From Antedon mediterranea (Eukaryota; Echinodermata; Crinoidea; Comatulida; Antedonidae), in NCBI RefSeq assembly GCF_964355755.1, contig NC_092677.1:19128101-19192100 (forward strand): DNA of 64,000 nucleotides, in the 5' to 3' direction. A program made the position numbers and the translations under genes. A model generated the notes under the pieces. That model was not told the DNA's origin. It was given only the letters and a program-made list of their open reading frames with translations, and ran no database searches. Below, one piece after another: positions 38,601 to 50,441 of the stretch; position 1 is the first letter of the stretch, and each line of letters begins with the position of its first letter.

Positions 38601-41600
38601 ATACCCCTGTATGTCGTAAATGATGACGTGCATGTGTGTATTTGTCGTACGTCCGTGTACGTATTATTCCGTGCCTCTTCACTGTCTTGTTTAATTTAAA
38701 ATTAAATAAACACCCGATATGAGGATATTTATTAGGTATGATAATTAGAATGTTCTATAACCAAAAGGATTGAAAAGAATTTCTTTAGTAAAATGATCAT
38801 TGTGCTGTTGAATAAAAGGCGACTCGCAATCTGAAACCAATCGGAGCTGCGCCTTCTGATATCTGTTTCCTCACAGCTGCTACGTCTTTCTCCTGACTGT
38901 CGGGGATTTCCTTTTTTAAAAAACATGAACACGATACTGTTCGATGGATTTTCCATGGTCAAAATGTAGCGTTTTAATTTTACTAAAATACCTGCAAAAC
39001 TATCATATCGGCGATATACTGTAATCCTTTTTTTTTTGAGTATTTTTTATTTCTTCATTTTGAAGAAGGCCTACTACACATTTATACATTTATTATTATA
39101 TTATCCTAAAAAATGAGCTGGTATCCACTCTGGTAACTAATTTAAAAATCATATTAAATTAACATTTTCGAAACTATAAATTAGGGATAATCTTTTTAGA
39201 ACTTTCAAGGAACTATTTTTTTTAATGATTTTCAAAAAGCACATTACTCCATTCAAACCTGTAAAATAAAAATTTTCAAAAAAATGTTGTATATTATAGG
39301 ATAAACATTATGTATACGACATTTAGCCCGACCAAAGTAACAACGCGATCGATATCAAACGCAACCGATGTTTTAAACAGCGTACTACTAGCGATGGTGT
39401 TTTATACTTTGCAATGGGGCGACTTTGTGATTGGACGACTTTGCGATGGGGTGACTGTGCCGGGCCGACTTTGTTTTTGTTTTGGGGCGACTTTGTATTG
39501 GCCGACTTTGCGATGGGGCGACTTGACTGGATCCCGTAGTAGTAATAATAGTAGTAGTACTAGTAGTACTAGTAGTAGCTACAGTAGTAGTACTAGTATA
39601 CTAGTAGGGCTTCTAGTAGTAGTAGTGGTGAACAGACGATTGGGGCCATCATAGGGACGATCGGGCCCATTTTTTATGTGGACCCCAATGTCAGTTTTGT
39701 TTGTTATGACGTATATATTGAAATAGACGGAATAAATAATTAAATGAAATGAAAGTCAAGGCCTAGTAGTAGGATTGACAGATGATCGGGGCCATAGACA
39801 ATCGGTGACTACTTCGCATGCAGCTAAAGTAAAATTACGTCACCTTAAAGAGTGTCGTCACATGGTCTCATGGATATGCAAAAGGAATGTTTTGTTTCTG
39901 CTTGCGCGCTCATGATTTTTTTTTACAAAATGTTTCAGAGGGATGATGATGATGCGATCGGTGGTACAGAAAATAGAATAATTCCGATAATTTTCCTGAT
40001 AACAAAGAAGCAGATTAAATTATGCACTCGTCAATTGTATGACCCACTATACGACCCCCGGGAAAGGTGCGTCATTTGTCCGATGTGCGTCATACCTTAT
40101 GCATACCATGACGCACTGTGACCATGTTGTTTATGATACAGTGGTGGTAAAGTGACGGACATTGACACACCAATGTTCATTGATGTGACGTACCTTATTT
40201 GTAAATGACGCACCCATGACGCACCTCTCCCGGGGGTCGTATAGTGGGTCATACAATTGACAAGTGCATTAGTTGGAGAGCCAGAAAGGGTTCACCTGCA
40301 CCCTCTAGCAAACTATAACAATGTTTTTTTGCTTCCTTATATCAATAACAAATCAATTTTTTGCTGTTGGCCGAAAAAAAATTGGGATGCTTGGTCAGTA
40401 CAATAGGGGTCAAAAGATCAATATGGTCAAAGTTAGGACTGTGGGTAACTACTGCTGGGTGTATTGGAATATTTTTTGTGCCAAACTACTCAGAAGACCC
40501 ATATTTCTATTCACTCTAATGGGAAACTTTTGCCAAACGTGGACAGAAACCCCTTTTCTGACCACTGGTCAAGAAATTGGCCATATGAATATCTCATCAA
40601 CCACTGGTCAGAAAGTGATAATTGAAATCTCAAATTACTCGCAAAGTATGTTTATATTTATTTTGATGTAATAAAAATCATAAAACTGTTGCTAATTTTG
40701 ACCTTTGACATTATGCTGGCACAAATATTTTGGCTTGGATCACACTTTTCATATCTCAGAAATTGTTGGGCGTATATTATGGTAGTAGTACTCAGAAGAT
40801 ACATATTTCTATTCACTTTAATGGACAGCTTCGGTGAGCATAACACCATAATTTGAAAGAAGAATAGGACCAATTGCTTCCTTTATGCTATTTTAGAGGC
40901 CACGCAGGTTACCGGTATCTGAGCACATCTGGATTCGTTTACCGAGATTAGTCCAGTAGCGATGTAAAGCATTTCTTGTAAGACGCTGAACCATGCTCTT
41001 TGCTGACTTGTAATCAGCTTTTTGCCCACATCTTGCTCTGCGTTTCACATGAATAGCTGGTACTAGTAGTAATGTTTCAGTATTTTCAATGAACCAGTCT
41101 GGCTGCCTACGTGATGATTCACTTATTCATCAATAACATAAGAAAACAAGATAATTAACCCCGACATTTCAATGCACTTTTTTACAGATTATTTTGTCAA
41201 CATATTAATAGTCTTACTTTTTTTAGGGTGGATTTATTTCTGGTACCATATGTGGAATCTATGTAACTCAGCATTATGATGTAAGTTGAAACACAAATAC
41301 ACAGTTTAATACAGTACTTTATTTAATGACATTTTATTAAGAAAATTTCAATAAGGTGAATACTGTCGAATGATATAACTTGATTATGTATCGCTACTAT
41401 CTTCACAAAAAGTTACTTTAGAGTCTATGGCTGTCAGCTGTACATTTTGTTTATAAACCTAAGATTTAAATAGTTACAAATTACAAACAAATAATGATAC
41501 AATAATTGTTATTTATTTTTAAAACTATGTTGAGGTTCCCGATGTAGCTACACTATTTGTTACTCTAAAAGAATCAGCAAAGAAATATGAAAAGAAAGAA

Positions 41601-41633
41601 ATATCTCCACCACCAAAAAAAGAAGAGAGCTGA
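35687..41633 (+). CDS. STMP1: short transmembrane mitochondrial protein 1 (micropeptide)
   Basis: Three exons, 35687-35707 (MGLFGFL), 41227-41280 and 41535-41633, all phase 0, encode 57 aa. The join gives a glycine-spaced hydrophobic helix (GGFISGTICGIYVTQHYD) followed by PDVATLFVTLKESAKKYEKK and a lysine/proline-rich end. This matches STMP1 in layout: a short hydrophobic N-terminus, the G-x-x-x-G-x-Y-x-x-Q-x-YD-x-P motif and a basic tail. STMP1 is an inner-membrane micropeptide linked to respiratory-chain complexes. The 5.5-kb first intron holds a foldback element and several repeats. The last acceptor (GTTGAG) has a poor pyrimidine tract. AATAAA is at 41682. Confidence 0.85.
35740..35887. 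repeat. CTAG/AGGCCT low-complexity tract
   Basis: A dense mosaic of CCTAGG, AGGCCTAG and ACTAGTAGT words just downstream of STMP1 exon 1. A matching tract lies at 56140-56275, just after CFDP1 exon 1. Confidence 0.8.
36340..36376. repeat. CTAG-ended hairpin
   Basis: CTAGATGGCACGCTCG and CGCGTACCATCTAG form an imperfect palindrome around GCTTCGCTC. A comparable hairpin, AGGTGAGTG..CGCTCACCT, is at 54446-54475 next to another AATTGCGCAA word. Confidence 0.7.
36630..36900 (+). repeat. dispersed repeat, copy 2 (partner at 26390-26650)
   Basis: Collinear with the copy 10 kb upstream, followed directly by the tandem duplication at 36912. Confidence 0.7.
36912..37441 (+). repeat. two-copy tandem duplication, period 262 bp
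   Basis: TTTATTTGTATATTATATGT begins at 36912 and again at 37174. The following sequence is nearly identical, through CTCCAAGGGGGCCCATAAAT and AATAATTTGGAATGTT, with small indels and a few substitutions. Confidence 0.9.
39628..39800 (-). repeat. GGGCCCGATCGTC-type motif cluster, copy 2 (inverted)
   Basis: It contains GACGATTGGGGCC, GGGACGATCGGGCCC and GATGATCGGGGCC, inverted relative to 34870-35070. Confidence 0.5.
40022..40269. mobile_element. 248-bp MITE with about 52-bp terminal inverted repeats
   Basis: The left end reads ATGCACTCGTCAATTGTATG and continues through CCCACTATACGACCCCCGGG. The right end, reverse-complemented, is the same apart from a few substitutions. The core has GACGCAC words in both orientations. 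A diverged relative lies at 53905-54060. Confidence 0.85.
40320..40860 (+). repeat. direct repeat with TATTCACTCTAATGG motif
   Basis: Two tandem-like units carry CTCAGAAGACCCATATTTCT and CTCAGAAGATACATATTTCT, each followed by ATTCACT.TAATGG. The motif is related to the arms of the element at 60678-63674. Confidence 0.55.
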
Positions 41634-41699
41634 CAAAACTGTATATTCATTTAATGTGGTAAGTACAGTACTCTAGTCTAGAATAAATGAACATCATTG

Positions 41700-42570
41700 A
41701 TTTAGTAAAGTTTTGACAATGATTTGTTTACGGTAAACATTTTTAACTTTCTTTTATTGTCATATTAAACGGGGGTTTCCGGGTTTAAAATGAATAGTAA
41801 AAAATGTAAAATATATTTGTTTGTCTCTTGAACGGTAAAAGTTTCAATTTATATAAGCGCCCAGTGAAGCAGAACGAAGGCTGTGAAATGAGGCCAGATT
41901 ACAAGTGCAGCTACGGCGATATGACACTGTGTTACAGAATAGGAAATTTGTGAAATGGTCAATCTTCCGACGACTCGTAATCATTAACCATATCAATTAC
42001 TTTATTAAAATTATACTTATCTGATGTAATTTTAGTCGGTCTTCCCATTTATAAAGTCAATTTTCTATAAAAATTCATCAAAACAGTGAACGATTAGATA
42101 TGTTTGCACTTTACATTTGCCGATTTTCGCACTGACTTAGGGAAAGCCTTCAAAATCAATGAAGCATAACGTATACATTCCTGTTGAGCGAGCTAGGAGA
42201 GAGCGAGACGACGATACACGTGCTCTCTCTGCCCATGCCTGCCATCGTCACGTGATAAGCAGATACAGTATACAATACCAAACTGGTCGGGTCGAGTATA
42301 TCCCATCTATAATCACAACATCAACGATGTACAGTATTTGATTGAAGGTCGACTCGACCTACCGGAATGGTTTAGATAATATAGCTCGAGAGAGTTGGAA
42401 TATTTGTAAAACATAAGTATTGCTAATTTTAACAAGTTTAGCCTATAGTAAAAGGCCTGGTAGTATCAATTCGCATAGGGTCTACTACACTAGCTAGCTC
42501 AATTTTTAACTGGGCCGGATCGGCTAGGTCTCCTTCCTACTACCTGGTCTACTTGCTTGATGCAATATCC
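41700..42570. other. region without recognised gene, STMP1 to BEL element
   Basis: No splice-supported coding or structural element was recognised. Confidence 0.4.
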
Positions 42571-44684
42571 GCTTTGCCGTAACCAAAGAATCCAAAACAA
42601 CACCTGTGAGAGTAGTATATGATGGAAAGGCCATTCTCTTAATGATTATTTATATAGAGGAGAAAATGTTAATACTGATCTATTTAATGTTGCCCTACAA
42701 TTCAGAGAAAACGAAGTTGGTATAATCGCTGACATTAGTAAAATGTTCCAGGCTATTAAAATCAGTTCTGATGATGCCCGCTTTCATCGATTTGTGTTTA
42801 GAGAGAATCCTAACCATCCAATTCAAGTGTATGAGTTGACGACTGTTACATTTGCTGACAAGCCATCACCATTCAACTGCGGCTATTGTGACTTTGAGGC
42901 ATATAGTATCTGAGCATGCACCCGGTGATGAACAGTTAGAAAGAATTGTTACTGACCAGTTTTACATGGATGATTTGAATGAATCTGTTACTGATGCTAA
43001 TGAAGCTGACAACTTAAAGTCTAAACTCACTGAGACTCTGAAGAAAGGAAACTTCAATATCAGGAAATATTATCCAACGTTAGGAATATGTGTGACGAAT
43101 CAGAAGACGCCACTGCTGCAACAGCTTTGGGAACAAAGTGGGACCTTGTGAACGACATTCTAACGGTCAAAGAGGTAAAACTAATTCAAGGTCTAATCCC
43201 AACTAAACGTAGCATTCTGAAACAAATCGCTTCTTACTACAACGTATTCGGTATGCTTTTCGGTATCCTTGTCGGACCGAAAACACTGTTAGTGTTACAA
43301 AAACTGTGGCAACTAAACATTGATTGGGATACACCACTTAACAAGAGAGGTGAACTTTGTGCTATTCTCAGTGAAATCAATAAAGACCTCGAAAAAGCAA
43401 GTGACATAGAAATTCCGAGATGTCTTATTACAGAGCCATTTAGAGGAAAAAGACCATTACCAAAAGTATCTCTGCATGGTGCAAGTGATGCTTCAGAAGA
43501 TGCTATGGGTATCGGAGTTTGGCTAAGGTGGTCACATGAAGAGTCAACTGAAGCTTATTTGTCGTTTGTGTGCGCCCGAGCCAGACTCACACCACTTAAA
43601 AAACAATCAAGCATCCCCAGAAAAGAACTTCAAGCAATTCTGCTGCTTTCAAGGCTGATGCTCACTGTAAAGAATGCTTTGAGGTTTGACATAGTTTATT
43701 CAAAGATTTGGACAGACAGTATGACTGCCATCAGTTGGCTGAGAGGTCAATCTAAATCTTTCCGATCGTACGTTGCATACCGTGTAGATCACTTTTGAAT
43801 TTGACCCGATCAAAGATATTGCCTTTGTACCATCAGACCAGAACACTATAGATATTGTTTCAAGAGGAGGAAACATTGACGATATGAAGCAAGTCATCGA
43901 TAGTCCAGGGTTCCTACGATCACCACCAATATCTTGGCCTAAAACTCCTACAAATGTTCAAGTAGCTCCTGAAGATGGAGAACAAAAGAAATTCCATGTC
44001 CGTAATGTTAAGACACTAACACTCAAAATAAAGGCTATCCCTGAATTTGAAAGAATACTTGATCCCAACAAGTTTTCTAGTTGGCCAAAACTTAAGATGG
44101 TCACAGCAAGAGTTGTGTCCTTAAAGCAGTTACCAAAGGAACAATGGTTAAAGAAGTTAACTTCACAAATTTCTTAGTGGCCTACACCACATGCATTGAA
44201 GGAAGCTGAGTTGCTTTGGATCCAACAGGGACAAGCTGAGATAAATTTCAATGATCACAACATCATGAAGCTAGATCCAGTCTTCGATGAGAAAGAAGGA
44301 GTGTACCGTGTTGGTGGACGGATTAAGAATGCACCACTGTCGTATGACATAAGACACTCTTACCTGCTACCGAAGGGAAGTCATATCAGTTTACTGATTG
44401 TTCGGGATTGACACAGACACTCTTTGCATGGGGGCCACCTGAGAACCGCATCAGAGGTCAGAAAGAAGTTTTGGATTATTGGGGATACCAACATCTCAAA
44501 AACAGTTGTACGACAATGTACTATTTGTAGGAGACACAAATGGAAGCCAATAAGAGTAGAATAGAAGATGACTGACCTACCAGACTTCCGAGTGAAACCA
44601 TGCTCACCGCCATTTAGTTCCACACTCGTAGACTATCTGGGCCCAGTTAACGTAAAACTGAACAAAAATACCACCACAAAAGGA

Positions 44685-45190
44685 TATAGGAAGTTTTCAC
44701 AACCTTACGAATACGATAACGAAAACGGATACGTCACACATTAATTTGTGAAACTTTTGAGCTCATCCCCATTTCATATTCGTAAAGCGTATTTGTGTTG
44801 ACGAATATCACCAGTCATATTCGTAACTACAAAACGAGTATAGTTTTTCATCTATTTTGCACATTTTGCATTTGAATCGAGAATGATTCATGATTATAAT
44901 ATAATTATAGATTTATTGAAAGTAATTTACTAAAGTAATTTACTAAAATGCCAATTCAATTTTGATAAATAGCAGTTTTTAAAGTCCTCACTTGCTTTGA
45001 TGTTACGCTAGGCCTAGGCAGCCAATCAACACGTAGCTGCGCTTCGCTCAAATTTACCGCAGTCATATTTTGGATGGCGCCCTCAATATTTCGTTGCCAT
45101 GCGAAACAGATTTTTACTGGCTTACGCAAAATGAATACGTGTGCGTGACGTTTTCGTTATTGTATTCGTAAGATTGCGAAAACGCCCTAT
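44685..45190. mobile_element. MITE inserted in the BEL/Pao integrase region
   Basis: The left end reads ATAGGAAGTTTTCACAACCT, then TACGAATACGATAACGAAAACG. The right end, reverse-complemented, reads ATAGGGCGTTTTCGCAATCT, then TACGAATACAATAACGAAAACG. It interrupts the integrase coding frame, so it inserted after the BEL element did. It has no ORF. Confidence 0.85.
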
Positions 45191-46157
45191 TGTGCAGTTT
45201 TTACATGTGCCGTAACTAGAGCTGTACACTTAACCTGTGTCCAAGATCTTACTACCCAAGCGTTCCTACAAGCAATGGAACGATTTGTAAGCATCAGAGG
45301 AGCACCATCTTTGTTGGTGAGTGACAATGGCACATGTTTCAGAGGGGCTGACAATACAATAAATGAGTTGAATTTGAGACTAGACCAGACAAAGATACGA
45401 GAACAATGCCAACGTTATAATGTGCAGTGGAAATTTGGACCACCAGGTGGACCTCATCACCAAGGAGCACATGGTTCAAGAGGTGAAGAAAGGCATGAGA
45501 CAGTTGGTGAAAGCTGATGATAGACTAACATTTGTTGAATGGGAGATAGTGTTGTGTCAGATAGCTGGTCTTATCAATAGTCGACCTTTGACGGCCAAGT
45601 CATCATCGCCCCTGGATCATCCGCCATTGACTCCTAATCATTTCCTTATTGGAAGAGGTGATTTACAGTGTCCGGAAGTAACGTGTAAAGAATTCCATGG
45701 AAATTTGAGAAAATGGATTGTAACTCTATGGTAAATGGTTTCTGGCACCGATTGATGGAGTGTATCCATAAGCTCTCACCAAGACTTAAATGGAAGAAAA
45801 AATTGGAGAATATAATAGAAGGCGACATAGTGCTTGTCATTGGTGAGAACAAGAAATGTGGTAGTTGGAAAATGGCAGAAGTCAGTAAATTTTATCCAGG
45901 GAAAGATGACCTTGTTAGGATTTAGGATTGTTGACATAAGATTTGCAGATGGTACCAATGCTAAGAAACCGGTTACTAAGTTGATCATGCTAATGTAGAG
46001 CACCGAACGTTCAGACATGTAGTGATATGTGGATCAGATGAAGTTCCTTGACCACTGTGATCGATGATGTAAAGTGTAATTGACATTTATGAACTTGTTA
46101 TTGTTACATTTAAAGTTATAGACTTACTTATTGTTACTAGTTGTGACCATCTGTTTT

Positions 46158-46365
46158 AGGGGCCTGGGATGTCATGACGTCATTTTTTTTCAATTTGTGA
46201 GTTGCCTGCCAGTGCGCGTACAATACGCAGGCTGAACGAAATTATATACAATTTGGTATCGTGTGAGATATTCATGCAGTTTAATCATCTTTATTTGTTA
46301 TTTGGAACCCTTTGGACAACCCAACACAGTTGTTGAATAATAAAACTAATAAAGACAACATATTG
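46158..46365 (+). repeat. putative 3' LTR of BEL/Pao element 1
   Basis: The purine tract AGGGGCCTGGGA is followed by TGT at 46170, and AATAAAACTAATAAA lies near 46337. The 3' border is a guess because the partner LTR is missing. Confidence 0.4.
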
Positions 46366-46639
46366 CAACAACGTGTTTACCTCATTATTTCTCACCGATT
46401 CTACAACATCCATTTTAAATTAAATGTGCCACTACTGGTCAACTATCCATCAAATAGAGGGCAGCAAATATTAGTTGGTTTGTCTTGTGTTTTTTTTTGT
46501 ATTTTGCATATTATGCAAAATATTGCTTATTATTATTGTAATTTTATGACATCCTTCCAGATTTTTATAACTCAAGGGTTTGTTCTACAGAAAGTTATAT
46601 GGGTCTTTATGCATGTTCAACTATGACAACAATATTTCA

Positions 46640-49509
46640 GAATGACTGGTGAACATTCACAGAGGAATTGAAGAAGCAGAGTCGGATTCTGAAAGAAAAA
46701 CAGAAAAGTGAGAAGAAAGTTAAACTGTTGGAAATCGAACTAAAGCAAGAGAAAGAGAGAAATGCTCTGGATATGGAAATGGCAAGGTCAGAGGCCAGAC
46801 AGCAGATGCTAGAAGAACTGGAAGCTGAAGAAATTTAGTCAAGATTCGGAGGAAGAAGTAGTAAGCAGCTTGAGTGGGCCATTGTCAGGCAAGTCAAACA
46901 ACCCGCTGCTAAAAAAAACAGAGAAGAGAGTTAACGATGCCATGTAGAATTGAGGAAGCCCAAATTAGAAATAAAGAAGTTTAATGGGAATTGTATGGAC
47001 TTTGCAATGAAAGAGTTGAAAAGACGTTATGGGGATCCAGAGGTGATTGCAAACTCGTATGTAAAAAAGCTGCTATCTTGGGCACCCCCATCAAGACAAA
47101 TGATCCGAAGGCCCTAGATGAGTTTTCTGTGTTCCTTATGGAATGTAAGGCTGCTACTACACTCTGCGTTGGGAGTCTAGAAAGGTGTATTAGAGTTCTC
47201 TGAAAACATAAGGATGGATGGCAGAAGGAAATGCGTAAGAGAAAAGAAGCTTTGTTGGAATTGTTTTAATAAGGGACACTTTGCATCGTCTTGTCCAAAA
47301 CCAAGTTTTTGTAAGATGTGTGTTGAGAAGCATAGTCCTTCTTACATCCAGTCTCTCCTCCAAAGGGTGAACATACCACAACACAGCCTGTCGAAAATCA
47401 AAAGGCAGCACCTCCTGAGATTCAAGCAAATTCGTCCACGTCATTAACAGTTGAAGGCAGCTACCAAAGAATTGGCTTGTTAGTTGTACCAATCCAGGTT
47501 AAAGTGGAGGGAGGAAAATCAATAATTTCAACTTATGGTTTTCTAGACCATGACTCGAATATTACATTTTGTACAGAAGCACTTGCGCAGAAGTTAAGTT
47601 TCAAGGGCAAAGGCATTAACCTTAAGACAATGGATGGTCACTCTGTCACTAAATCGACAACAATATCTCTGGAAGTGGTAAATCTAGATGGATCAAGTCA
47701 AGTAAAGATTCCAAGAGTATATACCAGACGATCCATCCAGTGTCAACAAACACTATTGCAAGTCAGGCAGAAGTTGATAGGTGGCCTGTTTATCACTACA
47801 GAAATAGAGTTATTAATTGGTCAAGATGTACAGGAGGTACACCAGCCATATGAAGTGCGAGCCACGTAAAATGGAGGTCCATATACCACTCAAACTCTGT
47901 GGACAAGGGATATTCTAGGAAGGCTTTGGAGGTCGACGGATCAATTCCAAAATAGTATCTTCCGCACCATCCAGTTTTACACCCGCTAAGGGTTGTGTCT
48001 GACTGCTCTGCCAAGTTTCATAGAGTATGCAAGTTAAACCAAGGACCAGATCTTACCAATTCATTAGTTGGAGTTTTAATGAGATTCCATAGCTCTTTAG
48101 TTGCCTTTTGTGCCCATATTGAGAAAATGTTTTACCAGAGGTCAAGGTAAAAGAACAGGACTCAGACTTTCTCCGCTATTTGTGGTGGGAAATGGGAGAT
48201 CTGAAGAAGCCACCACAGGAATACCAGATGCTAGTGCATCTGTTTGGTGGCCGATCATCTCTGATGAAGTTGCACCAACTTTGCGTTGAAGAAAATGATA
48301 AAGGACCATGGAAAGGACTACGATCCAATAATCATGCAGATAGCAGATAGGCATTTCTATGTTGACGATCTTCTATATGCAACGGGCGACGAACAATGTG
48401 CTATTGATATAGCCATTCAATTCAAGTAAAACAGTTGCTGGAAAAATGGGTTTCAAACTCGAGTAAACTAGTGAGCACGCTGAGAGATAAGGGAGATCCA
48501 AACTCAGTTCACTATGTGGTGTCAGATGACCCAAAAGACAATGAGGCATTAACACCGAATCATCTCTTACTATTGCGATCAGACGATTGCGTCGCTGGCT
48601 CCGGGAATATTTGCCTGCACTTCAAGAGCGATAGAAATGGTGGAAGAAACAGCAAAATGTTGCGAATGGCGACATTTTTTTGGTTCATGACTCATCGGTT
48701 CCACGATGCTTGTGGCCGCTTGCTCGAGTGAATGATTCAGATGGAATGGTGCGTTCTGCGAGATTGAAAACGGTTGGAACTCTAGTACAGTAACACCAAT
48801 CACTAAGATCATACTTCTGGAAGTCAACGGAAATGATTAGACATGCACATTGTGCGATGCTTGCCAGTGATATATTTAGATTTTGACTTATGTGAACTTT
48901 ATAAGAGACTTATTACCTTTTGTTTGTCGTTACCCGTAACATATGTATATATATAGTAAAGGCTCGATTTAATCACCTTTAAGGGGCCGGGATGTTACGG
49001 CTCATCTTTAGTTTAGCGCCCTCTATAATTAAAAGTTTTCTAATATGTCCGCTCACAAAGATAATGTGTTCTATGCATAGGTCTATCTAGAAGAGACACA
49101 AACGTAAGTTTTAATCATCTAATGAATAATATTGTGATAATAATAAGAAATTATGATTAATGCAGTAGTTGCTTAAAGTTATATTATACTATAGTCAATT
49201 TTGACTCTGAACGCCGCCTAAATGGTGCGTGGAGTATAGGCCTATCTACAGTCAATGCTTGTTATAATAACAAACATGTTATAATCTTTTGTTTCTAGTT
49301 GAAACCATCATCATCATCATCATTAAAGTCATTCTTTTAATATTCAATAGCTGATCATCATCAGCGTCATTATCGTGATCTTCATCACATCGGCAAATGG
49401 CCATTTAGAATTGAATAAAGTGTTTGATGCGTTGGTTGAGTTTGTTGGCTAAGATTGTTTATTTGATCGTTCAAGTGAAAACCTACGCCCAACAGTAGAG
49501 GCTGTTACA
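46640..49509 (+). mobile_element. BEL/Pao LTR retroelement 2, internally deleted
   Basis: A charged coiled-coil gag-like region (46640-46850) comes first, then a zinc knuckle with CWNCFNKGHFASSC spacing (about 47250-47290). A retropepsin-like region follows with GFLDHDSN in place of the usual D-S/T-G context. Then comes a frameshifted RT scrap (about 48110-48330, RYLWWEMGDL-type) and the integrase end (LTPNHLLLLRSDD at about 48560). Most of the RT, RNase H and integrase core is deleted. A purine tract AAGGGGCCGGGA precedes TGTTACGG at 48993, a likely 3' LTR that may run to about 49509. Confidence 0.82.
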
Positions 49510-49870
49510 GTCATTATTTTTCACATTGTTGACATGCATTTCTACAATAGCCTCGTGTTATATTTGGTTATGGATATAAAACAAATAGTGAATGTTTTTT
49601 ATTATAAATATTTTATCCATCCTGTAATTTGTTAGTTGCGCAGTGATTTTTTTAAAAATAAATTTAAATAGAGCAGTCAGTCTTTCTACTCAACACTTTC
49701 TCATCATATTACCCAATTCATAAATATTCATAATTTGTTTCATTAATATATTATTGGTTTGCTTTGTTTTATGTGATCATTTCTGATGGAAATATTGTGT
49801 AACTGAACAGAACTTGCATTTCTTTATTATTCCACTAAAAAATAAATCTTGTTTATTCAAACTTTATAGG

Positions 49871-49996
49871 AATCTGGTGAGCTACATGACTACTTTGATC
49901 ACTGCTTGTTTACTGGTTAAATTTATTGAAGATGATTGCTTAGAAGTTAACTTTGAACATCCTATTATGAAACAAGCATCAATCAAGACCAAGTAG
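49871..49996 (+). other. possible terminal exon of unknown gene
   Basis: After TTTATAG, a 42-codon open stretch (NLVSYMTTLITACLLVKFIE...) ends in TAG. AATAAATAAA follows at 50157-50166. No upstream exon was found that joins it and no family was recognised, so it may be chance. Confidence 0.2.
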
Positions 49997-50156
49997 TTGT
50001 ATGTTGTAATCTGGGTTTTGGGGAGTAAAACTAGAATATGATTTGTTTTTAAACTTTAAGATAAATAATTGCCTTCTAAATCTGTTATGTACAGACATGT
50101 ACAGACTGCATACAGGAAGCCTGTGTAAAATGCATCTATAATGTTGGTGTATATCA

Positions 50157-50183
50157 AATAAATAAACAATTTCTTCTTTTATT
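50157..50183. terminator. convergent polyadenylation signals
   Basis: Plus-strand AATAAATAAA (50157-50166) and minus-strand AATAAA (TTTATT at 50178-50183) lie 12 bp apart. The minus one is a good candidate for CFDP1, 259 bp after its stop. Confidence 0.5.
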
Positions 50184-50441
50184 GCGTTGTGATCAAAAGT
50201 TTAACTTCAGCTACTGTATTTTAATTTGTTCAACATGATACAAGATTAACAACTATAAGTTGGTATACTCTGACTGAATCATGTTAGTGGTGCATATGTT
50301 TTCTAATATAATGATTGTGCAATTTTTTAGATATAAAACAAAATAAAAAGTATTATACAGTATACTGTTAATTTACTGTATTCTGTATGATCATTTCTCA
50401 ATTTGTAGGACAATTGAGACTACCATTGATAGAATTAAATG

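Larger units (their letters stand above)
35888..39528. mobile_element. large foldback element with inverted AAGTCGCCCCATCGC arrays
   Basis: The left array (35891-36075) starts CAAGTCGCCCCATCGCAAAG. The right array (39410-39525), reverse-complemented, starts with the same 20 bases and continues nearly identically for about 42 bp. Inner clusters of AATTGCGCAA occur at both sides (36170-36290 and 38305-38400). Between them lie a 262-bp tandem duplication and part of a dispersed repeat. No transposase ORF was recognised. It occupies STMP1 intron 1. Confidence 0.7.
42575..46365 (+). mobile_element. BEL/Pao LTR retroelement 1, 5'-truncated and decayed
   Basis: In order: a reverse-transcriptase region from about 42580 (VRVVYDGKA, then DISKMFQAIK, then the catalytic FYMDDL at about 42960), then the Pao RNase H region (HGASDASEDAMGIGVW). 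A zinc-binding integrase N-terminus follows (GRIKNAPLSYD, with HSYLLP). After an inserted MITE comes the integrase core (LLVSDNGTCFRGA) and the C-terminal LTPNHFLIGR. Frames shift several times, so it is non-functional. A purine tract precedes TGTCATGACGTC at 46170, a likely 3' LTR start. Gag, protease and 5' LTR are not seen. Confidence 0.88.

Noticed and set aside
39310-39654. 114-codon frame with serine-rich end
   Set aside because: It crosses the right arm of the foldback element and a TAGTAG run; serine repeats come from the AGT/AGC run.
46312-46626. 104-codon plus-strand frame between the two BEL elements
   Set aside because: AT-rich, no retroelement or cellular domain recognised, and it overlaps the putative LTR end.
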